From positions 1 through 25,835 of the forward strand of contig CAJUBX010000025.1 in the NCBI GenBank assembly GCA_910585165.1: a stretch of DNA of 25,835 nt, read 5' to 3'. The position numbers were made by a program, and so were the translations under genes. The DNA comes from an uncultured Oscillibacter sp. (GTDB lineage Bacteria > Bacillota > Clostridia > Oscillospirales > Oscillospiraceae). Position 1 is the first letter of the stretch; every line of letters starts with the position of its first letter. Positions 7,371 through 16,774 of the stretch are shown here, piece by piece. The notes beneath the pieces were generated by a model that ran no database searches, was not told where the DNA came from, and saw nothing but the letters and a program-made list of their open reading frames with translations.

Positions 7371-7412
7371 TTCAAGTTTTTGCCGTCAGGCGCAATGCAT
7401 CGAGGTACTGTC

Positions 7413-10400
7413 ATGGCTGAACGCTTTGCACACAAAAAAAATTGCGGCTTCTCCCTGGTGGAAACCCTGGCCGTGGTCACAATCATCGTCATCCTGCTGA
7501 GCATCTCTGCCGTGGCGGCGGCGTATTACCGGGACTATCTCAAGATTACCGAGCTGGACAACGCCGCCCGGGAAATCTACATGGCCGCGGAAAACCGGGC
7601 CGTGCTGCTGGGCGGCGGCGGGCAGCTGGATAAAACGCTGGAAGACGGCGCAGCCACGCTGGCAGAGGGCGGCGCAGAATCCGCTTCCGTCTACGTCGAC
7701 GAGGACGGCGCGGCCTCTCTGGGCCTTCTCACCGCAGGGGCCGTCGACCCTGCCCTGCTGGACGGGAAATTTTACATTGTTTACGACCGGGCCAGCGGGG
7801 CCGTCACGGACGTGTTCTACGCGGAGGGAACCTCCATTCAGGACATTGACCGCGCCTTTGAGCTGGCGGATCAGGGCCGGGATGCCCGGATGCGCCCCGG
7901 CGAAGGCCCCATGCTGGGCTACTACGGCGGCCGGCAGCAGGCCCGGGATCCCTTCACTCCCCTTCCCGCGCCGGAGGTTATCGTCGAGATTGAAAACGCG
8001 GAGCGGCTTACGGTAAAGGTCACCTTTATCATCCCCGAGGAAGCCCGGAAGCTGATGGGCGGCTATAATGAAACCGCGCTGGGCGCCAACACCCGCCGGA
8101 CCGTAACGCTGGCCTATCCCGGCATGGCCCCCGTCACGCTGCTTGACAGCGGCTCTTCCCTGGACCCGTTCCGCAGCCGCCTCATCTCCCAAACCGGGAC
8201 CCTCTCCTCCGGCTCCCTCTCCTATACCTGGGTGCTGGACGAACTGGATACCAACTCCGCCCGGGACAACGGCCGGCATTTCCATAAAATTTTCAATCAG
8301 GCCGGAGCGGCCTATGGCCTGGACTTCACCGTCTCCGCCGAGATCACCCTGTCCGCCGAGGGGCGGCGGCCCGTTTCCGCCTCCGGGCAGGACACGGACA
8401 ACAGCCTCTTCGCCGCCCGCAGCGGCGGGGATACCGCCCGCCTGGAAAACGTCCGCCACCTCCAGAATCTGGATGCGGATACCTCCCATGCCGGCGGAAA
8501 GACCGCCGCCGTACAGCTTTCGGACATTGACTGCTATCACGCTGCGCCTTATCCCATGTATGAATTCGTCCCCATCGTGAACGGGGAGCTTCGCTCCTTC
8601 GACGGCGGCTGGAGCGCCGGGGAGGACGCCCGCCGGAACGAGATTCTGGACCTCCATGTAACGGAGGCCAGCGCCGCAGGGAAAGACGGCGCGGGGCTGT
8701 TCGCCAGAACCGCCGACGGCGAGTCCGCAGCAAACCCCGTCACGTTCACCGGCATTCGGCTGATGAACGCCGTGGTGAGCGCCTCCAAGCCCTCCGGGGC
8801 TCTGGCCGGAACCGCCGGGAACAACATCCTGTTCAAGGACATTCAGGCTGTCAATGCCGGCGTGGATGGCCGGGAAGCCGCCGGAGGCGTAGTTGGAATC
8901 GCCGGGCATACCGGCGGCAGCCATTCCGACACTGCCGTTTTTGAAACCGTCCGCGTGGTAAACTCCCAAATCAGCTGCTCCGGCGGCGCGGCGGGCGGCG
9001 TGGCGGGCAGAATCCTTGGCGCCGCCCAGACCGGCGATTTTGAGGACTGCTGGGTGTACTGGGACGCAACGGACCAGCAGGACGTCCGCTCCCTGATGCT
9101 TGGCAATGACTATATGTATAAGGGGAACGACGATGCCGCTTATAAAATCAGCGGCGGCGTGGCGGGCGGCCTGGTGGGCGAATTGAAAAAGGCGGGCGCT
9201 CCGTCCACCTCTGCCTATATCCAAAACTGCCTGGCGGCCACTTCCGTCCGCGCCGGCCAGTATGCCGGCGGCTTTATCGGCCGTTCCGAAAGCAATACCT
9301 TCATCTCAAGCTCCTATACGGACTGTTATCTGTCCGGCGGCGATGGAGCCGCAGGATTGACCGGGCTGGTGCTGGGTGGCAGCAGCCTTGGGGTAACAAA
9401 CGCCTATACCGCCGGGTTTACCGACATGGGCAGCACGCAGAAGGCCGCCGGATTCTGCCTTGGAAGCGCAAAGGCAGAGGCGGTCAACGCCTATACCGTC
9501 ATGTGCTATTCCCAGCAGGAGGAGGGCACGGATTATACCGGGCGCATTTTCCAGCTGACCGAAACGCAGGAGGCGTACAACAACGACGAATTTACCCGTA
9601 CATACTATATAAACGCAAACTATGGGCACAAGTCCGAGGGAGCTCCCCCCGCGTCTCTGGGCGGCTCTCCCGGAAAGCAGGCCCAGCTGGCCACCTACCC
9701 TGAACTGTCCTCGGCGGCAGGCTTTATCCAAAACCACGGCTGGGAGGCGGGCTTTGGCAAAAAGACCGCCGGGTCCTCTTTCCCCTATAACCTGCAAGAG
9801 CACCTGCGGCTGGAAATCTATGAATTCCCCGGTCTGAAAGGGCTTCCCCACTACGGCGACTGGTCTGCGGAATTCTCCAAGCCCAGCCTGGTCTATTATG
9901 AGGACTACGGCACTCATATCGGCTTTTCCGGCGGCAACGCCCGCTACCTTACGGACGAGGAATCCAAAATCGGCTCCCTGAATAATCTGACCATCCGCTC
10001 CGACGGCTACGCCATCGCGTTTTTGAAAGAAGACGTCAAGGGCGGCGCGTGCAGCATCACCTACCGCTATCTGGACGGCTCCGATCCGGCGAATCCCCAG
10101 TGGAAGACGCTCAGTCAGGACTACAGCACGGCCGGGCTCTTTTCGGTGAAATGGGGCGAAAAGGAATACTATCTGGCCCCCCTGCCCAAGCAGCTGGTCA
10201 CCGGGCCGCTTACCAGCCCGGACTTTTTCCAGTACCTGTATTTTTCCGCTTCCAATGAAAACGGCCTGAACGCCTCCGGCGAGGGCTTCTACAACCCCCA
10301 CTTCGCCGAGGCGGTTATTCCCTACGCATCGGAGGACGGCTCTTTGTTCCTCCAGCCGTCTGCGGCCCCGGCAGAGGCCGCCGGGCTTGTCTCAAAATAC

Positions 10401-13400
10401 GTCTCCGGCGAATTGATCGCCAAGCGGACCCGGGGCGCGGTCAGCATCCGCACGCCCCGCCACTTCTTCCACCTGAGCCAATTTCCGGACTACTACCACA
10501 ACGCCAAACACCGCCTGACCTTCCAGCAGGAGCTGGACCTGGACGGCGGAGAGGGCGTTTACACTGGCTATCCCGGCCTGCTGAAGCACGCGGACGGCGT
10601 CCAGCTTCAATCCCGTATCGGCACGGAGCAGGCCCCCTTCCTTGGCGTATATGACGGCAACCGCCACATGATCCGGCGGCTGGCCTTCATAACGGATTCG
10701 GCGAAGGACCCTGCTCTCAAGGAGGACTTCTCCCTGACGGCCATCGGCCTGTTCGGCCACTCCAACGGAACGCTGCGGAACATCGTCTATAAACTCGGCG
10801 ATAATCCGGCCGTGGACGCCTTCTTCCCCAGCAGTCAAAAAGATACGTACCTGGGGGCCCTGGTGGGCCGGAACGGCGGAGTCGGCGTGGTGGAAAACTG
10901 CGCCGTGGAGGCCGTCCGCCTGAATCTGCGGGCCTACACCACCGCCATTTACATCGGCGGCTTGGCCGGGCTCAACGAGGGCCGCATCCAAGGCTCCGCC
11001 GCCGACTGCGCCCTCATCCAGGTGGAGGGCTCCAACTACGCCACCGCCTATGTCGGGGGCCTGGCGGGCCGGAACCAGGGCGGGCTCTCCATCAGCGAAT
11101 CCTACGCGGTGGGCCGCCTCAGCGCCAACGCCGACAAAACCACCGCTCCGGTGGTCCTCTCCGGCTTCGCGGGCCGGAATTCCGGCAATATCCTCCGCTC
11201 GTACTCCGCCATGGACCTCCAGACCGACGGCGCGGGGGCGAAAGCCTTCGGCTTCTGCGGCAAGTCCGAGGGCGGGCGGCAGAGCAATACCTTCTTTTTG
11301 AACAAGGGCAACTTCTCCTACCGGGACCAGGAATTCTCCGCCAACTATGACGCGGGAGAAGGAAGCGCCGCCCGTTCCGTCACCTACAAAGAGCTGACGG
11401 CGGCCCCCTCCATCGTCTCCGGCATGGCCTTCATCGCCAAGGCCGGAGCCTTCCCCTACCCCGCCGTTGTGGAAGGCGGCTCCGGCCTCACGCATTACGG
11501 CGCCTGGCCCGCGCCCCTGGACCTGGGTGAGATGGGCGTGTACTACTGGGAGGAGCGCGTCACCGAACGGGGACCGGAATATAACTATACCCTTCTTGCG
11601 GTGAAGCCGAACCAGACCATCAGCAGAATTTCCACCCTCTCCCGCGCCCGGGACCAGGGCGACACCGTGACCCGCTGGGGCTACGGCTACTACAACGCGG
11701 AAAACAAGCCCATCAATACGCTCACATCCGAAAATCTTCTCTACTCCATCGGCGGCGGCAGCGAAACGTCCATTGAGGACCTCTTCAATCAAAGACAGCT
11801 GGCCGCCCAGCAGGTCCGGGAGGTGGACGAGGCGCTGGCCCAGTGGAAGAACAACGCAGCCGGGCCCGGAGAGCCGCAGTTTGCGTTTCACTCCTTCCGC
11901 AGCTTCGGCATGGACAAGAGCCTGGGCGGGCTGTATCCCGACAGCACTTCCGCGGCGCCCAACGCCGTCCTCTCCCTCAGCCAGAGCGGAAACGTCACCG
12001 TGCGCTTCACCCTGAACCCCTTCTTTGCCGAGGCGCTTTCCGTGGAGTACCCCAACGGCTGGGGTCCGGAAGCGGATGCTTCCAAGGGCCACACGCCCCC
12101 GACCGCCGCCCCCGGCAGCGTGAATAACCACTACGGCGTCCGCTCCATCGAACAGCTGGAGCTTATCAACTGGAACCGCGAGAACCGGGACGTGCACACG
12201 GCGATTCACAAGGGGGCAGCGGACGCTCACGCCATTGCCAGCTTCCCCTACCTTTCCTCCGGCAGCACCACCGGGAAATACTACTGGACCCAGAGCCACG
12301 ACGTGACGGGGGTCAAGGGCCAGACCTACACTCCCATCGCCGAGTACTACGACAGCACCAACACCAACACCCCCCGCGGGTATCTGACGGGCTGGTTCGG
12401 CGGGGTCTACGACGGCCAGGGCTACACCATCAAAAACGTCAGCATCAACGATTTCACGGAGGAAGAGCAGGCGCAGCGGCTTTCCTCCTGTGCGGGACTG
12501 TTCGGCGTTGTGTACAACGGGACGCTGGAGAACATCATCCTCTATTCCTCCAGCGGGCAGAACGTTGTAAAAAGCATTTTCAACCAGAACAGCCAGAGCC
12601 AGTGGTACGCCATCGGGGCCCTGGCAGGGGTGGCAGCCTCCCACGACGCAAACGGCAATCCCGGTCAGACCGCCGTGAAGAACTGCGCCGTGTCCGGCTA
12701 TCAAATTCAATCAAAGACCTTCACCAACAAGCTCAAAGATACATGGGGCGGCGTGGGCGTGGGCGGTCTGCTGGGCCTTTCCAACATGTCCCTCTCCGGC
12801 TGCACCGCCGATACGGAAATCTCCCTGATGGCCGGAACCGTCGCCAACGACAACCTGCGGGTTGGCGGCCTGGTGGGCTCCTGCCAGGGCAGTATCGAGA
12901 ACTGCTACGCCGGCGGGTCGATCTCCGTTAAAACTATCACCCTCGACTCAGGCAAGGGTATTTACATCGGCGGACTGGTGGGCGGCAGCTACATGAAGCC
13001 CCTCCAGATTGGCGGAAATACAAGCCTGACCATGGGCTTTGACGAGGACACAGGCAACGGCGGCGCAAACGATACGAAGGGCTGGACCAACAACACCCTG
13101 CGAAACTGCTACAGCTATGTTACGCTGCCCGAAGGAGGCAACCAAATTAAGGGCCTGTTCGCCGTGGGCGGCGCGGGCGAAATCAACGCGGGCAACCGGC
13201 CAGGCACGGCCAAGAACCATGGCGTTTCCGTCAAGGAGAACTGCTACTACCTGGAGAGCGAAGTCCTGAAACACAACTCCCGGGACGACCTTACCGCAGC
13301 AGCTGCGTCTTCCCTCCGGACGGACCTGACGGACAACGTTTACAGCGTCGGTCAAACCTATGGCGAACCGGACTCCCGGTTCGAACAGGCTGCCGGGAGT

Positions 13401-15017
13401 GTCTATGTGGAGGGCAATCCATCCTCCTATTACGATAATCTCTATTATATGAAATGCGATTCTCCCCGGAACGGCCTGCGGCTGTTTCAGAAGAATGCAG
13501 CAGGCAGCTACGTATTCCGGGGCTGGCTGACCAATTATTCGGACGGCGGCACGTGGTACATCACCGCCGACCGCAGCAAGTCGGAGCCCGGCGTCACCGG
13601 CCTCAGCTATGAGCAGCTCTCCGGGACGGAGGCCGTCAACGCGGCAGGCCAGACCATTTACGACCTGCTCCCCGGCTTTTCGCCCGTTGACAACACCAAC
13701 CGGGGCGACGGCATTCCCGTCCCCGGCAAGTACAGCTATCCCCCCGCCACCCGGCCGGATTTGCAGGACCGGGACTATCCCTTCCCCACCATTTTGACCA
13801 AGGAGGCGGAGGACGGCGGAAAGCCGTACCACGTTCACTATGGCGGCTGGCCCCTCAACGGCTTCCGCCGCCAGCGCATCCAGGAGGGCCCGCCCGTCTA
13901 CCTGGGCGGAAGCCCCATCGAGATTGACCTGTTTGCCGGAAAAACCTACCGGGAATACCTGGTGCTGACCGAAGACGTCCATCCGGGAGGAACCTGGACC
14001 GCAGAACTGGTAAGCCAGGCCGGGACAGGCAGCCCGCCGCCCATTGTTCAGCTTCAGGAAGTGACGCCCATGTCCGGGAAGGCGAAAACCTACCTTCTGG
14101 ACCTGACCGCCCTGCGGAACGGGTCGGACGATCTCCGCGTTTCCTACACCGCCCCCCAGACAAACACCACCTATTCCCTTCTTGTCCCCGTTCATGTCAC
14201 CTCCGGCGTGAAGCTCCGGCCCGACAGGCTCTTCATGTTCCCCAGCGACACGGTGGAGCTCCTGGTAAAAGCCGCCGACCGCAATGGTCTTCCCCTGGCG
14301 GAGGGCCTGCTACATCTCAAGGGCAGCCCCAACTGCGGCGGCAGCGGCTTCCTCTCCGCCCAGACCCTGACGGAGGAGCAGACGGGAGACACGTTCCCCG
14401 CCGTCCGCTTTACCACCGCCGGCGCCCCGGCGGGCACGCCGCTGATGTCCAACACCGACTTTGACTACGTCATCCCCGATCCCGGCGGCAATGCCGATAA
14501 GGATCAGCACTACAGCGGCGGCGGAGACATCCGGGTCGACGTTATTCAGCCCTGGGAGGTAAGTTTCCCGGACCGGGAAATCGGAGCCGACGGCGCTCCC
14601 GGCCCCCTCACCTGCGTCATTACCTTCCCCGCCGTACTCTCCGTCGAGGACGGCGGCATGGAACCGGACCTTTTGCAGTTCCACGATCTCCAGGCCCAGG
14701 TTACATCCACGTCGGCCGCGGTAACCCTGACGGAGGAAACCCTGGCGGACGGGACCGCCATCTATACCCTGACCTACGGCCAGGACGTGACGGCCATTCC
14801 GCCGACCCAGCTGTCCGTCTCCCTGACCATGACCAGCCGTGACCACGTACTTATTCCCGAAAATGAACCCCAAACTCATCATCTGACCCTGACGGTGGAA
14901 GCGGAGGAAACCCCTCCGGCCCCGCCGGAGGGCCAGTCCCTCGACGCTATGCCCGCCGCCGTTCCCGGCGAAGACAAATCCGTCCGCCGCCGGCAGGAGC
15001 AGCCCCGCGAATCCTGA
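7413..15017 (+). CDS. Giant type IV prepilin with three GLUG-repeat modules, candidate pilus-tip adhesin
   Basis: A 2534-residue protein, about ten times a normal pilin. The ATG at 7413 is preferred (GAGGT before it, short pilin-like leader); in-frame TTG at 7380 and ATG at 7395 are alternatives. Residues 1-12 form a basic leader ending in Gly12, then FSLVETLAVVTIIVILLSIS with Glu at mature position 5: a type III signal for PilD cleavage. The rest is extracellular, beta-rich and poor in charge. Three modules (about 343-817, 1011-1365, 1576-2146) each begin with a line such as VRSIEQLELINWN, pass through GLUG motifs (IGGLAGLNEGRIQG at 1181, VGGLVGSCQGSIENCYAGGS at 1817) and end in HYGxW. The last about 390 residues look like Ig-type beta domains. 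No LPXTG or second transmembrane helix is seen. As first gene of the pilus operon it probably acts as an adhesive minor pilin; the ligand is unknown. Confidence 0.88.
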   Translation: MAERFAHKKNCGFSLVETLAVVTIIVILLSISAVAAAYYRDYLKITELDNAAREIYMAAENRAVLLGGGGQLDKTLEDGAATLAEGGAESASVYVDEDGAASLGLLTAGAVDPALLDGKFYIVYDRASGAVTDVFYAEGTSIQDIDRAFELADQGRDARMRPGEGPMLGYYGGRQQARDPFTPLPAPEVIVEIENAERLTVKVTFIIPEEARKLMGGYNETALGANTRRTVTLAYPGMAPVTLLDSGSSLDPFRSRLISQTGTLSSGSLSYTWVLDELDTNSARDNGRHFHKIFNQAGAAYGLDFTVSAEITLSAEGRRPVSASGQDTDNSLFAARSGGDTARLENVRHLQNLDADTSHAGGKTAAVQLSDIDCYHAAPYPMYEFVPIVNGELRSFDGGWSAGEDARRNEILDLHVTEASAAGKDGAGLFARTADGESAANPVTFTGIRLMNAVVSASKPSGALAGTAGNNILFKDIQAVNAGVDGREAAGGVVGIAGHTGGSHSDTAVFETVRVVNSQISCSGGAAGGVAGRILGAAQTGDFEDCWVYWDATDQQDVRSLMLGNDYMYKGNDDAAYKISGGVAGGLVGELKKAGAPSTSAYIQNCLAATSVRAGQYAGGFIGRSESNTFISSSYTDCYLSGGDGAAGLTGLVLGGSSLGVTNAYTAGFTDMGSTQKAAGFCLGSAKAEAVNAYTVMCYSQQEEGTDYTGRIFQLTETQEAYNNDEFTRTYYINANYGHKSEGAPPASLGGSPGKQAQLATYPELSSAAGFIQNHGWEAGFGKKTAGSSFPYNLQEHLRLEIYEFPGLKGLPHYGDWSAEFSKPSLVYYEDYGTHIGFSGGNARYLTDEESKIGSLNNLTIRSDGYAIAFLKEDVKGGACSITYRYLDGSDPANPQWKTLSQDYSTAGLFSVKWGEKEYYLAPLPKQLVTGPLTSPDFFQYLYFSASNENGLNASGEGFYNPHFAEAVIPYASEDGSLFLQPSAAPAEAAGLVSKYVSGELIAKRTRGAVSIRTPRHFFHLSQFPDYYHNAKHRLTFQQELDLDGGEGVYTGYPGLLKHADGVQLQSRIGTEQAPFLGVYDGNRHMIRRLAFITDSAKDPALKEDFSLTAIGLFGHSNGTLRNIVYKLGDNPAVDAFFPSSQKDTYLGALVGRNGGVGVVENCAVEAVRLNLRAYTTAIYIGGLAGLNEGRIQGSAADCALIQVEGSNYATAYVGGLAGRNQGGLSISESYAVGRLSANADKTTAPVVLSGFAGRNSGNILRSYSAMDLQTDGAGAKAFGFCGKSEGGRQSNTFFLNKGNFSYRDQEFSANYDAGEGSAARSVTYKELTAAPSIVSGMAFIAKAGAFPYPAVVEGGSGLTHYGAWPAPLDLGEMGVYYWEERVTERGPEYNYTLLAVKPNQTISRISTLSRARDQGDTVTRWGYGYYNAENKPINTLTSENLLYSIGGGSETSIEDLFNQRQLAAQQVREVDEALAQWKNNAAGPGEPQFAFHSFRSFGMDKSLGGLYPDSTSAAPNAVLSLSQSGNVTVRFTLNPFFAEALSVEYPNGWGPEADASKGHTPPTAAPGSVNNHYGVRSIEQLELINWNRENRDVHTAIHKGAADAHAIASFPYLSSGSTTGKYYWTQSHDVTGVKGQTYTPIAEYYDSTNTNTPRGYLTGWFGGVYDGQGYTIKNVSINDFTEEEQAQRLSSCAGLFGVVYNGTLENIILYSSSGQNVVKSIFNQNSQSQWYAIGALAGVAASHDANGNPGQTAVKNCAVSGYQIQSKTFTNKLKDTWGGVGVGGLLGLSNMSLSGCTADTEISLMAGTVANDNLRVGGLVGSCQGSIENCYAGGSISVKTITLDSGKGIYIGGLVGGSYMKPLQIGGNTSLTMGFDEDTGNGGANDTKGWTNNTLRNCYSYVTLPEGGNQIKGLFAVGGAGEINAGNRPGTAKNHGVSVKENCYYLESEVLKHNSRDDLTAAAASSLRTDLTDNVYSVGQTYGEPDSRFEQAAGSVYVEGNPSSYYDNLYYMKCDSPRNGLRLFQKNAAGSYVFRGWLTNYSDGGTWYITADRSKSEPGVTGLSYEQLSGTEAVNAAGQTIYDLLPGFSPVDNTNRGDGIPVPGKYSYPPATRPDLQDRDYPFPTILTKEAEDGGKPYHVHYGGWPLNGFRRQRIQEGPPVYLGGSPIEIDLFAGKTYREYLVLTEDVHPGGTWTAELVSQAGTGSPPPIVQLQEVTPMSGKAKTYLLDLTALRNGSDDLRVSYTAPQTNTTYSLLVPVHVTSGVKLRPDRLFMFPSDTVELLVKAADRNGLPLAEGLLHLKGSPNCGGSGFLSAQTLTEEQTGDTFPAVRFTTAGAPAGTPLMSNTDFDYVIPDPGGNADKDQHYSGGGDIRVDVIQPWEVSFPDREIGADGAPGPLTCVITFPAVLSVEDGGMEPDLLQFHDLQAQVTSTSAAVTLTEETLADGTAIYTLTYGQDVTAIPPTQLSVSLTMTSRDHVLIPENEPQTHHLTLTVEAEETPPAPPEGQSLDAMPAAVPGEDKSVRRRQEQPRES

Positions 15018-15036
15018 ACAAAAGGAGAGACGCCCC

Positions 15037-15867
15037 GTGAAGAAGCTGACCCAAAAACTGCACAGCCAGCGCGGGGCGTCCATTCTCCTGGCGCTGCTGT
15101 TCCTCCTGGTCTGCATGATGGTGGCGGCCTCTGTTCTGATGGCGGCGGTCTCCAACGCGGGCAAAATTCGCAGCAACTATGAAGAACAGCAGCGGTATCT
15201 GGCCCTGTCCTCCGCATTGCGGCTGGTGGCCGGGGAGATTGAAAAAGCGGAGTATACGGCGAGGTATACCGCAACCACCTGGGACGAACCCGTGGAGTGG
15301 GACGAGGACGGCATTCCCATCGCCTATGCGCACTATTACCGTCTCGACCAGGCGGAAGGAGCCTTTTCCTGCGGAGACCTGGGAGCGCTTCCGCCGGGTC
15401 CCGGGCTGAACGACGGCTGCATCGTCCCCCTGCTGGAGGAGCTGGACGGCCTGTTCGCGAAAAAGGAGGCCCAGGGGGAGCTTTCCCCCGGCTCCTTAAA
15501 AGCCTATCCCGGTTCCAAGGTCCACACGCTCACGATGACCATAGACGGCACAACCTCAACCGCCCTTTCCTCTTTGAAAGATCGGCTGAACAAGATGCAG
15601 CTTACCGTCCAGATGGACGAAGGCCGCCGCATCCGTTTGATCTGTACCCTGACGGAGGGAGGCGGCGTTTACCGCATGGAGGCGGAGCTGACCCCCAAGG
15701 GCGCGCCTGTTATCAGCTATAACGCGGGGGGCCGGTCTCAGGGCTCCGCGCCCTCAGCGGCCGCCGAACATATAAGCACCAGCGGCCCCTTTGACGCAGC
15801 GGAACCCGGCAAGCCGAGCGTAACATGGGAGCTGGCCTGGATTGCGAAGGAGGCGACGGCGGGATGA
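15037..15867 (+). CDS. PilX/GspK-like minor prepilin lacking Glu5
   Basis: A 276-residue protein starting at GTG 15037, with AAAGGAGAG upstream just after the giant pilin stop. The leader MKKLTQKLHSQRG ends in Gly13; cleavage there would give ASILLALLFLLVCMMVAASV, a pilin-type helix with no glutamate at position 5. That lack, and the size, resemble PilX and GspK, the pseudopilin that sits at the extreme tip. The remainder is a soluble domain with two cysteines (CGDL, GCIVP) near residues 112 and 129 that could form a disulfide. The start of the following gene overlaps its stop (ATGA). The role in tip assembly is inferred from family and position. Confidence 0.8.
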   Translation: MKKLTQKLHSQRGASILLALLFLLVCMMVAASVLMAAVSNAGKIRSNYEEQQRYLALSSALRLVAGEIEKAEYTARYTATTWDEPVEWDEDGIPIAYAHYYRLDQAEGAFSCGDLGALPPGPGLNDGCIVPLLEELDGLFAKKEAQGELSPGSLKAYPGSKVHTLTMTIDGTTSTALSSLKDRLNKMQLTVQMDEGRRIRLICTLTEGGGVYRMEAELTPKGAPVISYNAGGRSQGSAPSAAAEHISTSGPFDAAEPGKPSVTWELAWIAKEATAG

Positions 15868-16214
15868 AGGAAAAACTGCAAACCTCCCGGGGGGAGACCC
15901 TGGTGGAGGTGCTGGCCTGCGTGCTGATCTGCTCGCTGTCCATCGCCCTGCTGGTTGGAGCCGTCTCGGTCTCCGTCCGCATCGACCTACAGGCCCAGGC
16001 GGCGGACCGGGAGTATTACGAGGTTCTCTCCCAGGCGGAGCGCCAGAACTTTGACCAGCGCCTGGGAACCTTGTTTGGGCAGGATATTTCCTCCGGCGTA
16101 AAGATTTCCATCGTAACCAACGCGGTCAGCGCTAACCGGAAGCTGCTCAATGTCTATTTTTACGGAAGCGAGGAGCTGCTCTCCTTCTCCCCCGAGGAGG
16201 GAGGCGGCCCATGA
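15864..16214 (+). CDS. Small minor prepilin (PilV/GspI-like)
   Basis: A 116-residue protein; the ATG at 15864 overlaps the previous stop, and a longer in-frame start upstream would eat into that gene. The leader MKEKLQTSRG precedes ETLVEVLACVLICSLSIALL, with Glu at mature position 5 and a single hydrophobic helix. The remaining about 75 residues form a short soluble domain. PilV and GspI are the usual small partners of PilW/GspJ and PilX/GspK in the same gene block, which matches the order here. Sequence beyond the helix is too divergent for me to assign it more exactly. Confidence 0.8.
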   Translation: MKEKLQTSRGETLVEVLACVLICSLSIALLVGAVSVSVRIDLQAQAADREYYEVLSQAERQNFDQRLGTLFGQDISSGVKISIVTNAVSANRKLLNVYFYGSEELLSFSPEEGGGP

Positions 16215-16774
16215 AAAAGAAGCTGAGAAGCCCCGCCGGGTTCTCCATGGTGGAAATGCTCTGCGCCGTGGCGGTTCTGATGCTGCTGTGCGTGATGCTG
16301 AACTCCGGCCTCAGCGCGGCTATGAAGACCTATTTTGACATTACGGCCAAATCGGAAACCCAGCTTTTGCTGAACTCCCTGACCAACGCCATGGCAGGCG
16401 AGCTCCGCTGCGCCTACGGCGTAAGCGGCGGGGACAACCCGGCCTACAACGGCGGCCTCCGCCTTGCCTTATCCGGCGACGGGCAGGTCCTCGTCACAGG
16501 CGGCCCCGGCGGGGATAAGGAGCTGCTGCCCACGGAAAAGGACGGCAAAGGCGGCGCGTACCACGGGAAAAAATACAGCGTGGTCCTGCTGGAAGACGGC
16601 GGCGGCTCCCCGGTTCCGCTGGTCCGGTACTCCGAGGCAGACGGCTGTTTTACCATCAATTTCAAGGTTGTTTGGGAGGAAGGCGGCATCAGCACGCAGA
16701 CGCCGGACGGCGGCGTGACAATCCGTTGCCTGAATCCGCCAACGGAACCGGAAGGAGGAGCGGAGACTCCATGA
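16211..16774 (+). CDS. Minor prepilin (PilW/GspJ-like)
   Basis: A 187-residue protein whose ATG overlaps the previous stop (ATGA) and whose stop overlaps the pilB start. The leader MKKKLRSPAG precedes FSMVEMLCAVAVLMLLCVML, with Glu at mature position 5. After the helix (about 11-36) comes a globular domain with AKSETQLLLNSLTNAMAGEL, typical of the GspJ/PilW class in which an alpha-helical stretch follows the membrane helix, then beta strands (KYSVVLLED, FTINFKVVW). The C-terminal part has Cys residues at RCAYG, GCFTI and RCLNPP. It is the fourth prepilin in a row and probably completes the tip complex. Confidence 0.83.
   Translation: MKKKLRSPAGFSMVEMLCAVAVLMLLCVMLNSGLSAAMKTYFDITAKSETQLLLNSLTNAMAGELRCAYGVSGGDNPAYNGGLRLALSGDGQVLVTGGPGGDKELLPTEKDGKGGAYHGKKYSVVLLEDGGGSPVPLVRYSEADGCFTINFKVVWEEGGISTQTPDGGVTIRCLNPPTEPEGGAETP

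Noticed and set aside
10392..12710. 772-codon minus-strand open frame inside the giant pilin gene
   Set aside because: Antisense artefact of G/C-ending codons; the plus frame has consistent GLUG motifs, and the antisense product has no recognisable fold or ribosome binding site.
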